Source of the DNA: an uncultured Lachnospiraceae bacterium
GTDB lineage: Bacteria > Bacillota > Clostridia > Lachnospirales > Lachnospiraceae
Reading direction: 5' to 3'
Assembly (NCBI GenBank): GCA_946546945.1
Contig: CAMNOU010000010.1
Coordinates: forward strand, 1 to 64,000
Length of the DNA stretch: 64,000 nt
In this document: one piece after another, positions 46,780 through 56,592 of the stretch
Numbering within the stretch: the first letter of the stretch is position 1
How the letters are laid out: each line of letters starts with the position of its first letter
Made by a program: the position numbers and the translations under genes
Notes under the pieces: generated by a model
What the model saw: only the letters and a program-made list of their open reading frames with translations
What the model was told of the DNA's origin: nothing
The model's database searches: none

Positions 46780-48231
46780 ATGAAAAAGATTCTTTTTGCA
46801 GCATCAGAGTGTGTGCCGTTTATTAAGACAGGAGGCCTTGCCGATGTATGCGGAGCATTGCCGAAAATGTTTGACAAAAAGGAGTGGGATGTCCGGGTAG
46901 TCATTCCGAACTACTCCTGCATTCCTGAGCATTTCCGCAATCAGTTTGAGTATGTGACACATTTTTATATGGGGACCGGCCCCTATATTCCGAGCAAATA
47001 TGTCGGAGTTCTCAAGTACGAGCTGGACGGGATCACCTATTATTTTATTGACAATGAAGAGTACTTCAACTGTTTTCTTCCCTATGGCAATATACGCTAT
47101 GATATCGAAAAGTTCGTCTTTTTCGACAAGGCAGTACTGTCCATGCTTCCGCTGATCGGTTTCCAGCCGGATCTGATTCACTGCCATGACTGGGAGACCG
47201 GCATGATTCCGGTCTACTTAAAGACGGAGTTCCAGGGCGACATGTTCTTCTGGGGGATGAAGTGCATGATGACCATCCACAATCTGAAATTCCAGGGGAT
47301 CTGGGATGTCAAGACAATGATCGGACTGACGGGACTTCCGAAGAGCCTCTTCACTCCGGATAAGCTGGAGTTCCAGAAAGATGCGAACATGCTCAAGGGC
47401 GGACTGGTCTATGCAGACTATATTACCACAGTCAGTGATACCTATGCGGAGGAGATTCAGACGCCGTATTACGGAGAAGGACTGGACGGACTGCTGTCTG
47501 CGCGCCACTTCGATATGAAGGGTATCGTGAACGGCATCGACTATGATCTTTATAATCCTGCTACGGATGAGCATCTGTTTACGAATTACGATGTGGATTC
47601 CTTCCGTAAAAAGAAGGTTACCAATAAAAAGAAACTGCAGGAGATGCTCGGCCTGACCGTGGATTCCCACAAGTTCATGATCGGACTGATTTCCCGTCTG
47701 ACAGATCAGAAGGGACTGGATCTGATCGACTACTGCTTCGAGCGCATCGTGGATGAATTTACACAGGTCGTTGTCATCGGTACCGGTGAAGAACACTATG
47801 AGAACATGTTCAAGCATTATGCGTGGAAATATCCGGACCGTGTATCCGCGAACATCTGCTACAACTCGGATCTCGCTCAGAAGCTGTATGCGGGAGCGGA
47901 CGCTTTCCTGATGCCGTCCAGATTCGAACCGTGCGGACTGACACAGCTGATGGCGTTCCGCTATGGTACCGTGCCGATCGTGCGTGAGACCGGCGGTCTG
48001 AAAGACACCGTGATTCCTTATAATGAGTATGAAAATACCGGAACAGGCTTCTCGTTCTCAGATTACAACGGGGAGGATATGCTCCATGTCATCAACTATG
48101 CAAAACAGGTATTCTTCGAGCAGAAGAGATACTGGAATCAGATGGCAGAGCGGGGCATGCGTTCCGACTTCTCCTGGAAAGTATCCGCAGAAAAGTACAA
48201 AGAGCTCTACAACTATCTGATCGGCGCCTGA
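46780..48231 (+). CDS. glgA: Glycogen/starch synthase (GT5)
   Basis: Transfers glucose from ADP-glucose to growing glycogen. From the supported ATG it is 483 residues, the usual length. It has the N-terminal FIKTGGLADVCGALPK (ADP-glucose lysine), and PSRFEPCGLTQLMAFRYGT with the second catalytic Glu in the C-terminal half. An in-frame start 36 bases upstream is less likely; the chosen ATG has GGGAGAGGG upstream. No other glycogen gene is adjacent. Confidence 0.95.
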   Translation: MKKILFAASECVPFIKTGGLADVCGALPKMFDKKEWDVRVVIPNYSCIPEHFRNQFEYVTHFYMGTGPYIPSKYVGVLKYELDGITYYFIDNEEYFNCFLPYGNIRYDIEKFVFFDKAVLSMLPLIGFQPDLIHCHDWETGMIPVYLKTEFQGDMFFWGMKCMMTIHNLKFQGIWDVKTMIGLTGLPKSLFTPDKLEFQKDANMLKGGLVYADYITTVSDTYAEEIQTPYYGEGLDGLLSARHFDMKGIVNGIDYDLYNPATDEHLFTNYDVDSFRKKKVTNKKKLQEMLGLTVDSHKFMIGLISRLTDQKGLDLIDYCFERIVDEFTQVVVIGTGEEHYENMFKHYAWKYPDRVSANICYNSDLAQKLYAGADAFLMPSRFEPCGLTQLMAFRYGTVPIVRETGGLKDTVIPYNEYENTGTGFSFSDYNGEDMLHVINYAKQVFFEQKRYWNQMAERGMRSDFSWKVSAEKYKELYNYLIGA

Positions 48232-48262
48232 CAAGTTCCGCCCAAGGCGTACTTGATTATAG

Positions 48263-48308
48263 CCGCCGCATTCATGACCGGAAAGATCATGGATGCGGCG
48301 GTTTGTTA
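48263..48308 (+). terminator. terminator after glgA
   Basis: CCGCCGCAT pairs with ATGCGGCGG, extended by CATGA with TCATG, and is followed by TTTGTTAT. The T run merges into the palindrome of the neighbouring repeat. Confidence 0.75.
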
Positions 48309-48443
48309 TGTCATAGGAAATCGCGATTTCCTATGACATAACAAACGCTCCGCTAAGGATGCGCAGGTGCGCGTACAAGGAATTATGTCGGTAAACTGAC
48401 CGCGCACCGCGCGAGAGTTTCGCAAGCGAAATTCTTTGTTATG
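48301..48443 (+). repeat. structured intergenic repeat, copy B, with a 46-bp perfect palindrome
   Basis: P1 is a perfect inverted repeat of 23 bp per arm with no loop (48301-48346, centre TCGCGA). The conserved linker CGCTCCGCTAAGGATGCG begins at 48346. P2 is GGTGCGCG (48366) with CGCGCACC (48401-48408). P3 is GTCGG (48387) with CTGAC (48396-48400). P4 is GAGTTTCG (48415) with CGAAATTC (48427-48434), loop CAAG. TTTGTTATG right after P4 can also pair with CATAACAAA of the P1 right arm, closing the whole element. Together with copy A this shows helix covariation. Confidence 0.8.
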
Positions 48444-48503
48444 AATAGAATTGCCTGTGCCGTCCATACTAAACACAGATTATTGAAGGACAGGGAGGCA
48501 GTG

Positions 48504-49223
48504 ATGAAACAGAAGCGAGAAGAAGAGCGGATTTTGGAAGCAGCTGCGGAACAGAAGTACAGAGAAGACAGTGCAGAGGATGTGCTGGAGACCGGACAGA
48601 TCCGGATGTCGAACAGCCGGCAGCAGCACAGTATTCATCTGTTGTCGATCATCGGTGAGGTGGAAGGACATGAATGCCTTCCGTCAAATTCGAAGACGAC
48701 CAAGTATGAACATATTCTGCCGAAACTGGCACAGATCGAGGATGATGCTTCCGTTGACGGCGTGCTCATCCTGCTGAATACGGTTGGCGGGGATGTGGAG
48801 TCCGGGCTGGCGATTGCAGAAATGATTGCTTCTTTAAGCAAACCTACGGTCTCGCTGGTCCTGGGCGGAAGCCATTCGATCGGGGTACCGCTGGCAGTGT
48901 CGGCGGATTATTCCTATATTGTACCGACCGGCACGATGGTCATCCATCCGGTCCGCCTGTCCGGCACGGTGATCGGTGCTCCGCAGACCTATGATTATTT
49001 CAGATCGATGCAGGATCGGATCGCCGGATTTATAGAGGCCCACTGCATGGTGAAAGCGGAACGGATCGAAGAGATGATGATGAACACAGGCATGATGACG
49101 AAAGACCTGGGGACGATTCTCGTGGGACATGAAGCTGTCGCAGAAGGAATTATCAACGAAGTCGGGGGGATTTCGGAGGCTGTGGCGAAGCTGCATTTTA
49201 TGATCCGGGAAAGAATGATCTAG
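48504..49223 (+). CDS. TepA-like ClpP-family serine protease
   Basis: Cytoplasmic ClpP/crotonase-fold protease, 239 residues from the ATG with GGGAGG upstream. The N-terminal charged segment (about 1-40) is followed by the ClpP fold. The nucleophile Ser lies in LGGSHSIGVPLA and the His in MVIHPVRLSG. In Bacillus TepA lies next to spoIIIE; here uppP lies between. TepA function in Bacillus is not well understood. Confidence 0.88.
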   Translation: MKQKREEERILEAAAEQKYREDSAEDVLETGQIRMSNSRQQHSIHLLSIIGEVEGHECLPSNSKTTKYEHILPKLAQIEDDASVDGVLILLNTVGGDVESGLAIAEMIASLSKPTVSLVLGGSHSIGVPLAVSADYSYIVPTGTMVIHPVRLSGTVIGAPQTYDYFRSMQDRIAGFIEAHCMVKAERIEEMMMNTGMMTKDLGTILVGHEAVAEGIINEVGGISEAVAKLHFMIRERMI

Positions 49224-49255
49224 CAGCTCCCGGTTTATGTTACGAAAAAATAAAG

Positions 49256-49284
49256 ATGACATATAAAATAGATTGTGGTAAGAT
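49256..49284 (+). promoter_or_regulatory. promoter of uppP
   Basis: ATGACA, 17 bases, TAAGAT, 80 bases before the uppP start. Confidence 0.5.
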
Positions 49285-49363
49285 ACCTTAGAGTTATTCT
49301 TTTATTATGCACGGAATAGGATATAAAAGAATGATTACTATAAACAGGATAAGGTGAATGCAT

Positions 49364-50227
49364 ATGTCATGGTTACAAGCGATTCTCATGGGACTGATCC
49401 AGGGGCTGACAGAGTTTCTCCCGGTCAGCAGCTCGGGGCATCTTGCTCTTTTTAAGATATTGTTTCATGTAGAGACTGATACAGGTCTCTTATTTGATGT
49501 TCTTTTGCATATTGGTACACTGATTGCCGTTTTTATGGTTTACTTCAAAGACATCATCAGTCTGATCAAAGAGTTTATCTGCATCGTTATCGACTTTATT
49601 TATAACATCATCTGTCTGATCAAAAGGAATGGGAATTACCGGAAGATCGTGACAAATACTTACCGGAAGTTTGTCGTGATGATCATCGTGTCGACCATCC
49701 CGACCGGAATCATCGGCTTTGTTGGCAGAGACTTCATTGAACATGCTTCGGAAATCCTTTTCATTCCTGGCATCTGCCTGATCATTACCGCAGGACTGCT
49801 GACCATCTGCGATTATGCAAAAAGCGGGATCAAGAAGGTCAAACAGGCCTCCTACGCGAATGCGTTCATCATCGGTATTGCGCAGGGGTTTGCCACACTG
49901 CCCGGCATTTCCCGCTCCGGCACCACGATCACTGCCTGCGTACTGAGCGGATTTGAACGCAAATTTGCGGTCAAATATTCCTTTATTCTTTCCGTGCCCG
50001 CTATTCTGGGAGCGCTGGTTCTGGAGTTAAAGGATATCGGCAGCATGAGCATCGCTGCTTCCGATGTCTCGAAGTACGTTGTCGGGATGATCGTAGCGGC
50101 AGTCGTCGGGTACATATGCATCAAGGCTATGCTTGTGGTCGTAAGGAACCGCAAGTTCAAATATTTTGCGCTCTATTGCCTCGCAATCGGAATCGTTTCT
50201 ATTATCGGATATGCTGTGGTCCACTAG
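49364..50227 (+). CDS. uppP: Undecaprenyl-diphosphatase
   Basis: Membrane phosphatase recycling undecaprenyl diphosphate for wall synthesis; it gives bacitracin resistance when overproduced. 287 residues with eight hydrophobic segments. The active-site motifs are GLTEFLPVSSSGHL near the N-terminus and PGISRSGTT later. I use the ATG 7 bases after AAGGTG; an in-frame ATG two codons upstream is too close. It supplies carrier for the uppS and murE products downstream. Confidence 0.96.
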   Translation: MSWLQAILMGLIQGLTEFLPVSSSGHLALFKILFHVETDTGLLFDVLLHIGTLIAVFMVYFKDIISLIKEFICIVIDFIYNIICLIKRNGNYRKIVTNTYRKFVVMIIVSTIPTGIIGFVGRDFIEHASEILFIPGICLIITAGLLTICDYAKSGIKKVKQASYANAFIIGIAQGFATLPGISRSGTTITACVLSGFERKFAVKYSFILSVPAILGALVLELKDIGSMSIAASDVSKYVVGMIVAAVVGYICIKAMLVVVRNRKFKYFALYCLAIGIVSIIGYAVVH

Positions 50228-50249
50228 AGCTTAAGAGGTGAAACTATCT

Positions 50250-52823
50250 ATGGCAGCAGCAAAAAAGAAATCTACCGTTCGTAAAAAAACGACCGCAGCC
50301 GGACGCAGAAATACAAAAAGGAGAAAAAGCAGATCTTCCATCGATTTTCCCTGGAAGACCGAACTTCTCCTGTTTTTGATTCTCGCATTCTGCGTCGTGC
50401 TGTTTGTGAGCAATATCGGAAAGGGCGGTGTAGTAGGCGACACCCTGAGCCGTTTTTTCTTCGGCATTTTCGGGTTTTTGTCCTATCCGTTTCCGGTGAT
50501 CCTTTTCTTCATCGCGGCGTTTTTGATTTCAAACCGGGTTTCAAGCAGCGGAAGGAACGTCCTGTCGGCAAGAGCCGTGATGAAACTTGCGGCAGCAATC
50601 GGTTTTTTTCTGTTCATCTGTGTATTTGCGCAGCTGGTCACGAAGGAGGGGCAGATCATTTCGCTGAGGAACGCATTTGCCGACTGTGCGGCGCATAGAA
50701 ACGGAGGCGGCATTGCCGGTGCTCTGATCGGGAATGCCCTGATCCGCGGCTTCGGACTGGTCCTGACCTATGTGATTGACTTCATCGTTCTCGTATTCTG
50801 TGTCGTACTGCTCACGGAAAAATCACTTTTCAAAGGCGTTTCCAGAGGCGGAAGAACGATTTACGAAAAGGCTGCGCAAAGAAGCAGCACAAGAAGGGAA
50901 CGCAGGACGGTGCCGGAACCGGCAGCGGATGATTTCGAAGAAACAGAGGAAAGACCTTCGGGCCGGCAGCGGAAGAAGGTGTCAGGGGTATCCTTTGACA
51001 CACTCGTCCGCTCAAAGAAAGACAAAGAAAAAACCGAGCGCGTCAGAGAAGTGAATCTGGCAGATATCATCAAAGAGGAACTGAAGCGTTCAGAAAACAA
51101 AAAAAGAAATACTGCCGCAGATGCGGATACGGAACCAATGATGAGCCGGGAGTCTTCGGACTTTCGGAACAGTCCGCCTGAGATCCATATCCCGGGAGAA
51201 GAAGCTGCGCAGCCGCAGAGCCCTGTACCGGAGGAGGAGAAAACGGAACCGGTACGGCACAGAAGAAAAACAAAACAGTCAGCAGAAGAGACAGCCTCAG
51301 AAATGTCTGAGATCGGAAGAACCATACAGAAAAACGAGGCGGAACAGCCTGCCGATTATATTTTCCCCGATGTCAGTCTCCTGAAAAAAGGAGATCCCAA
51401 CAAGATGGGAGACTCCAGACAGCATCTGCAGGAAATGTCCGCGAAGCTGCAAAAGACACTTGAGACCTTCGGCGTCGATGCGCGGGTGACGAATGTGGTC
51501 TGCGGCCCTGCAGTCACACAGTATGAGATTCACCCGGAGATGGGAGTCAAGGTCAGCAAGATTCTGAATCTGGCCGATGATATCAAGCTGAATCTGGCCG
51601 TTTCCGATATCCGTATCGAAGCGCCGATTCCGGGGAAGGCAGCCATCGGTATCGAAGTGCCGAATAAGGAAAATGTGACCGTTGCTTTCCGTGATCTGGT
51701 GGAGTCAAAGGAATTTCAGAATCACGAGTCCATGATCTCTTTCTGTACAGGAAAAGACATCGCCGGAAACGTCATCGTGGCTGATATTGCCAAGATGCCG
51801 CATCTTCTGATCGCAGGAGCGACCGGATCCGGAAAATCCGTCTGTATCAATACGATCATCATGAGTATCCTGTATAAGGCCAACCCGAAAGATGTAAAGC
51901 TGATCATGATTGACCCGAAGGTGGTAGAGCTTTCCGTATACAACAATATTCCGCATCTTCTGATCCCGGTCGTTACAGATCCTAAAAAGGCGGCCGGAGC
52001 CCTCCACTGGGCGGTTGCCGAGATGACGGACCGGTATAATAAATTTGCGGAATACGGTGTGCGGGATATCAAAGGCTACAACAAGAAGGTGGCATCCATT
52101 GCCGATATCGAGGATGAAAACAAACCGCAGAAGATGCCGCAGATCATTGTCATCGTAGATGAGCTGGCGGACCTGATGATGGTGGCGCCGGGCGATGTGG
52201 AGGATGCGATCTGCCGGCTGGCCCAGCTGGCCAGAGCGGCCGGCATTCATCTGATCATCGCTACGCAGAGACCTTCGGTCAATGTCATCACCGGCCTGAT
52301 CAAGGCGAATATGCCGTCCCGTATCGCGTTTGCCGTGACATCCGGTGTGGATTCCCGTACGATCCTGGACATGAACGGCGCAGAGAAACTACTCGGAAAA
52401 GGCGACATGCTCTTTTATCCGCAGAATTTTTCCAGACCGCTTCGCGTACAGGGGGCCTTTGTGTCAGACAAAGAAGTGGCGGATGTGGTAGCCTGGATCA
52501 TTGAAAAGAACGGTCAGGTATCCTACAATCCGGATATCGAGCAGAAGGTACAGAACCAGGAATCTTCCATGAATGGCAGCGGGTTTACTTCCTCTGCGGA
52601 TGAGCGGGATACATATTTCAAAGAAGCCGGACGTTTTCTTATTGAGAAGGAAAAGGGATCCATCGGGATGCTGCAGCGCAGCTTCAAGATCGGATTCAAC
52701 CGTGCGGCCCGCATCATGGATCAGCTTGAAGAAGCGGGCGTAGTGGGCCCTGAGGAGGGCACCAAGCCGCGCCGTGTTCTTATGACCATGGAAGAATTTG
52801 AACATTTAGACGAGAACGAATAA
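50250..52823 (+). CDS. ftsK: FtsK/SpoIIIE-family DNA translocase
   Basis: Septal DNA pump, 857 residues from the ATG (GAGGTG upstream; an in-frame GTG lies 12 bases earlier). The N-terminal basic stretch and four membrane segments (about residues 35-185) are followed by an acidic, variable linker (about 215-385), and then the motor with P-loop GATGSGKSVCINT. The C-terminal gamma winged helix (KGSIGMLQRSFKIGFNRAAR) reads DNA polarity. It could serve cell division or forespore chromosome transfer. The sequence does not separate these. Confidence 0.95.
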   Translation: MAAAKKKSTVRKKTTAAGRRNTKRRKSRSSIDFPWKTELLLFLILAFCVVLFVSNIGKGGVVGDTLSRFFFGIFGFLSYPFPVILFFIAAFLISNRVSSSGRNVLSARAVMKLAAAIGFFLFICVFAQLVTKEGQIISLRNAFADCAAHRNGGGIAGALIGNALIRGFGLVLTYVIDFIVLVFCVVLLTEKSLFKGVSRGGRTIYEKAAQRSSTRRERRTVPEPAADDFEETEERPSGRQRKKVSGVSFDTLVRSKKDKEKTERVREVNLADIIKEELKRSENKKRNTAADADTEPMMSRESSDFRNSPPEIHIPGEEAAQPQSPVPEEEKTEPVRHRRKTKQSAEETASEMSEIGRTIQKNEAEQPADYIFPDVSLLKKGDPNKMGDSRQHLQEMSAKLQKTLETFGVDARVTNVVCGPAVTQYEIHPEMGVKVSKILNLADDIKLNLAVSDIRIEAPIPGKAAIGIEVPNKENVTVAFRDLVESKEFQNHESMISFCTGKDIAGNVIVADIAKMPHLLIAGATGSGKSVCINTIIMSILYKANPKDVKLIMIDPKVVELSVYNNIPHLLIPVVTDPKKAAGALHWAVAEMTDRYNKFAEYGVRDIKGYNKKVASIADIEDENKPQKMPQIIVIVDELADLMMVAPGDVEDAICRLAQLARAAGIHLIIATQRPSVNVITGLIKANMPSRIAFAVTSGVDSRTILDMNGAEKLLGKGDMLFYPQNFSRPLRVQGAFVSDKEVADVVAWIIEKNGQVSYNPDIEQKVQNQESSMNGSGFTSSADERDTYFKEAGRFLIEKEKGSIGMLQRSFKIGFNRAARIMDQLEEAGVVGPEEGTKPRRVLMTMEEFEHLDENE

Positions 52824-52834
52824 GAGGGACGGAT

Positions 52835-54178
52835 ATGTATTGCAAAAAATGCGGAGCAAAATTTCCGGATGTATATGTGTACTGTCCGGAATGCGGGGAG
52901 GAAGCGCATGTGCTTTCGCAGGAGGACCTGCTTGAGGAAGATATCCTGGAAGGGTTTATCGATGATGAGGATACCCCCGTGCAGGAAGGCCTGGTCAGAC
53001 GCGTCACTCCTTATGAAGATAAGACCCGTGAAGTAGTCAGAAAGAAAAAAGAAGAAGCACGAAACAGAAAACTGAAAAAAACATTGCTTGTCCTGTTCAT
53101 TATCATTGCCATCATCGCGGCGGCAGGGACTTCCTATGTTTCCTACAGCCGGAACCATTCGGTCGAATATCAGATGACAAAGGCGCAGAATGCCTATGAT
53201 ACGAAGGATTACGTGACTGCAAGGGAAGCGCTTGATAAAGTGCTTTCCCTGGATGAAAACAATGTGGATGCACTCCTTCTGGCCGGCCGGATCGATGCTG
53301 TCATGAAAAATTATGAGCAGGCGGAAACTCTGCTGAAAAAGGCAATTTCTCTGGATCCCATGAATAAAGATGCCTATACGGCATTGATTTCCGTTTATGA
53401 TAAACAGGGACAGCGGGCAAAGATACTGGAGCTGATGGAGACCACACATAATCAGGAGATCCGTGCTCTTTTTGCGGATTATGCAGTGCCCGTGCCGGTC
53501 ATTGAGCCGGAAGGAGGGACTTTCGATGATGATCAGTCTGTTTCCATCACGGCAGAAAACGATAAACTGAAGATCTACTATACCCTGGACGGGACACAGC
53601 CGGATCAGAACAGTACCCTCTATACAGAACCTGTTTTGCTGGAGGGACAGAAAGATTATGTGCTGACCGCAGTCTGTCTGGATGAAGAAGGATTCTACAG
53701 CGATCCCGTGGAGGCCTCCTATCGTATTCATTATAATACTCCGGCGATGCCTTCGGTATCTCCGGACGGAGGACAGTATACATCTCCGGTACGGATCACG
53801 GTAACTGCGCCGGAGGGGACGACCGTTTATTATACATGGAACGGTTCGGAACCGGATGAGAGCTGCTCCGCATGCGATGGCACGCTGACCGTACCGGAGG
53901 GGAATAACATTCTTTCCCTGGTAGCCATCGACAAACACGGAATGAAAAGCGGAGTATTAAAATGCAATTACATTTATTATCCGCAGGTTCGTGAAACAGA
54001 CAGATCGGAACAGGAATCTTCCGATGGCAGCGCAGAACAGCAGACAGAGCATACACAGACCGAAGACATACAGGGTACAAGTGATATCAGCGGCTCAGAA
54101 GGTTCCGGTCAATCGAACGAAACCAATGAGTCCGGCGAGACAGGTGAATCCAATGGCGTCGAGGGAGACAGAGCGTAA
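52835..54178 (+). CDS. zinc-ribbon / TPR / chitobiase-like C-terminal domain membrane protein
   Basis: A 447-residue multi-domain protein. The N-terminal zinc ribbon has CKKCG and CPECG; a basic segment precedes a single membrane helix (about 88-107). A TPR-like repeat region lies at about 113-205. Two beta-sandwich domains of chitobiase/hexosaminidase C-terminal type follow (about 213-290 and 297-375, each with YYTLDG or YYTWNG and acidic EPD-like turns). A Ser/Glu/Thr-rich tail ends it. Topology predicts zinc ribbon inside and TPR plus sandwich domains outside. Function unknown. Confidence 0.8.
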   Translation: MYCKKCGAKFPDVYVYCPECGEEAHVLSQEDLLEEDILEGFIDDEDTPVQEGLVRRVTPYEDKTREVVRKKKEEARNRKLKKTLLVLFIIIAIIAAAGTSYVSYSRNHSVEYQMTKAQNAYDTKDYVTAREALDKVLSLDENNVDALLLAGRIDAVMKNYEQAETLLKKAISLDPMNKDAYTALISVYDKQGQRAKILELMETTHNQEIRALFADYAVPVPVIEPEGGTFDDDQSVSITAENDKLKIYYTLDGTQPDQNSTLYTEPVLLEGQKDYVLTAVCLDEEGFYSDPVEASYRIHYNTPAMPSVSPDGGQYTSPVRITVTAPEGTTVYYTWNGSEPDESCSACDGTLTVPEGNNILSLVAIDKHGMKSGVLKCNYIYYPQVRETDRSEQESSDGSAEQQTEHTQTEDIQGTSDISGSEGSGQSNETNESGETGESNGVEGDRA

Positions 54179-55027
54179 ATGAGATTTACGAAAATGCATG
54201 GATGCGGCAACGACTACATCTATGTGAATTGTCTGCAGAAGATAATCTCACAGCCGGAACAGGTTTCCAGACATCTCAGTGACCGTCATCGCGGAATAGG
54301 ATCCGACGGAATGATTCTGATCTGCCCGTCCGGGCGGGCGGATTTTCGCATGGTCATGTACAATGCAGACGGATCGGAAGGGAGCATGTGCGGAAACGGC
54401 ATACGCTGTGCGGCAAAATATGTATATGATAAAGGACTGACGCGCAAAAAACAGCTTTCCATTGAAACAAAAGCAGGGATCAGACAGCTGGAACTGACCG
54501 TAAACGGAGGGAAAGTTTCCCTGGTGAAAGTGGATATGGGAGCACCGGTTCTGGAGGCTTCTGCCATTCCTGTGATCACAGACCGGGATACTTTCATTGA
54601 CAGATCCGTCCGGATCTGCGGCAGAGAATACCGGATCACCTGTGTTTCCATGGGGAATCCGCATGCCGTGACCATCGTGGAGGACACAGCCTCTTTCCCG
54701 GTGGCAAAAATCGGCCCTCTCTTTGAACATCATCCGATGTTCCCGGACCGGGTCAATACGGAATTTGTACAGATCATTAATCAAAACGAGATCAAGATGC
54801 GGGTTTGGGAGCGCGGTTCCGCGGAGACTCTGGCCTGCGGTACCGGTGCCTGTGCATCTGTGGTTGCCTGTGCACTGGGCGGATACACAAAGGACCAGGT
54901 CCGGGTACACCTAGGCGGCGGTGATCTGGACATTTTTTATGACCGCCGGGCGGACACGGTCCGCATGACAGGCCCGGCAGTGACCGTCTTTGAGGGCGAG
55001 ATCGATCTGGCCGGGATGAATGAATAA
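54179..55027 (+). CDS. dapF: Diaminopimelate epimerase
   Basis: Converts LL-DAP to meso-DAP. 282 residues, with the two catalytic cysteines in GSMCGNGIRC and LACGTGACASV. Its ATG directly abuts the TAA of the preceding gene, so the two are probably co-translated. meso-DAP is the substrate for the DAP-type MurE encoded next. Confidence 0.96.
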   Translation: MRFTKMHGCGNDYIYVNCLQKIISQPEQVSRHLSDRHRGIGSDGMILICPSGRADFRMVMYNADGSEGSMCGNGIRCAAKYVYDKGLTRKKQLSIETKAGIRQLELTVNGGKVSLVKVDMGAPVLEASAIPVITDRDTFIDRSVRICGREYRITCVSMGNPHAVTIVEDTASFPVAKIGPLFEHHPMFPDRVNTEFVQIINQNEIKMRVWERGSAETLACGTGACASVVACALGGYTKDQVRVHLGGGDLDIFYDRRADTVRMTGPAVTVFEGEIDLAGMNE

Positions 55028-55047
55028 GCAATCATAAGGAGTTCTTC

Positions 55048-56502
55048 ATGAAGTTATCCGAACTCATACGGGAGATGGATTACGTATGCGTTCAGGGAAC
55101 CGCCGATACAGAAATATCTTCGCTGGTCTGCGATTCCAGAGATACAAAAGAGAATTCTGTATTCGTATGTATTACAGGATTTCATTCGGACGGTCATTCG
55201 TTTGTGCCGCAGGCGGCACAAAGACACGCCGCTGCCATTGTTGTTGAAAAGGAAGTGGATGTGCCGGCGGAACTGACGGTCATCCGCACGCCGGATACAA
55301 GAATTGCCCTGGCGAAGATGTCGGCGGCTTATTTCGGATATCCGGCAAGACGTCTCACCACCATCGGGATTACCGGCACCAAGGGAAAAACAACAACCGC
55401 CTGTATGATCCGGACCATCCTGGAGGATGCGGGGTACGGGACAGGACTGATCGGTACTTTGGGAACCTTCATCAAAGATCAGGTCATAAAGACCCCGAAT
55501 ACAACGCCGGAGTCACTGGTGATCCAGAAAAGCCTCAGAGACATGGCAGATGCCGGATGCCGGTATGCGGTGATGGAAGTGTCGTCCCAGGGGCTGATGC
55601 TGCACCATACCGACGGCATCCTGTTTGATTACGGAGTTTTTACCAATCTTGGACCGGATCATATCGGACCCGGAGAGCACAAAAATCTGGAACATTATAT
55701 CGCCTGCAAGAGCCGGCTGTTCAGACAGTGCCGGCACGGAATCGTGAACGGAGACGACAGGCATCTGGGCGAAGTCCTGAAAGACTGCCGCTGTGATCTG
55801 GAGACCTTCGGCTTTTCAGAAGAACGGGATGTATATGCAAAGGAAATACGTCTTTTTGAAAAAGCGGATGTTCTCGGCATTTCCTGCCGGATCCGTGGAG
55901 ACTGTGAGACAAAGCTGTCCCTTCCCATGCCGGGAGAGTTCAACCTGTACAATGCCATGGCGGCCCTGTGTGTCTGTACCCGTCTGGGAATCGGGGCCGG
56001 CCGGATACAGGAATCTCTGCGGAGGATCTGCATAAAGGGAAGGACAGAAATTATCCAGGTGCCGGGCAGAGGGAAAGTCCTGATCGATTATGCGCACAAT
56101 GCCATGAGCCTGCGGTGCCTGCTGCAATCCCTGCGCCGGTATCATCCGCAACGCCTGATCTGTCTGTTCGGATGCGGCGGAAACCGTTCCGGAAACCGGC
56201 GGTTTGAGATGGGAGAAGTCTCCGCGTCTCTGGCAGATCTGACCGTGATTACGTCGGATAATCCCCGCTATGAGGATCCTGTGAAAATCATGGACGATAT
56301 TATTGCCGGAGCGAAAAAGGGCGGCGGCGCCTATGTTGCGGTCGGGGACCGGGCAGAAGCGATCCGCTATTGCCTGGAGCACGCGCGGGAAGGAGATTTT
56401 CTTGTTCTTGCCGGAAAGGGACACGAGGATTATCAGGAGATCATGGGCAAAAGGATCCCCATGGATGATCGCAGACTGCTGATGGAGGAACTGCTGATTT
56501 AA
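55048..56502 (+). CDS. murE: UDP-MurNAc-L-Ala-D-Glu:meso-DAP ligase
   Basis: Adds the third amino acid to the peptidoglycan stem. The 484 residues have P-loop GITGTKGKTTTACM and the specificity motif DNPR (SDNPRYEDP), which marks meso-DAP-type MurE rather than the lysine type. The carbamylated-Lys and glycine-rich regions are normal. This matches dapF upstream. Confidence 0.95.
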   Translation: MKLSELIREMDYVCVQGTADTEISSLVCDSRDTKENSVFVCITGFHSDGHSFVPQAAQRHAAAIVVEKEVDVPAELTVIRTPDTRIALAKMSAAYFGYPARRLTTIGITGTKGKTTTACMIRTILEDAGYGTGLIGTLGTFIKDQVIKTPNTTPESLVIQKSLRDMADAGCRYAVMEVSSQGLMLHHTDGILFDYGVFTNLGPDHIGPGEHKNLEHYIACKSRLFRQCRHGIVNGDDRHLGEVLKDCRCDLETFGFSEERDVYAKEIRLFEKADVLGISCRIRGDCETKLSLPMPGEFNLYNAMAALCVCTRLGIGAGRIQESLRRICIKGRTEIIQVPGRGKVLIDYAHNAMSLRCLLQSLRRYHPQRLICLFGCGGNRSGNRRFEMGEVSASLADLTVITSDNPRYEDPVKIMDDIIAGAKKGGGAYVAVGDRAEAIRYCLEHAREGDFLVLAGKGHEDYQEIMGKRIPMDDRRLLMEELLI

Positions 56503-56592
56503 TCCGTGTTTCGTGAAGATAAAGACTACTCGAACAGGTTTTTATGTGATATAATAGGTATATCTGTCAGAGAAAGAAGGGAGTATTGTTTT

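Noticed and set aside
52721-53938. 405-codon open frame on the - strand opposite the zinc-ribbon protein
   Set aside because: No domain, start site or neighbour supports it; the + strand protein has CxxC motifs and a membrane helix.
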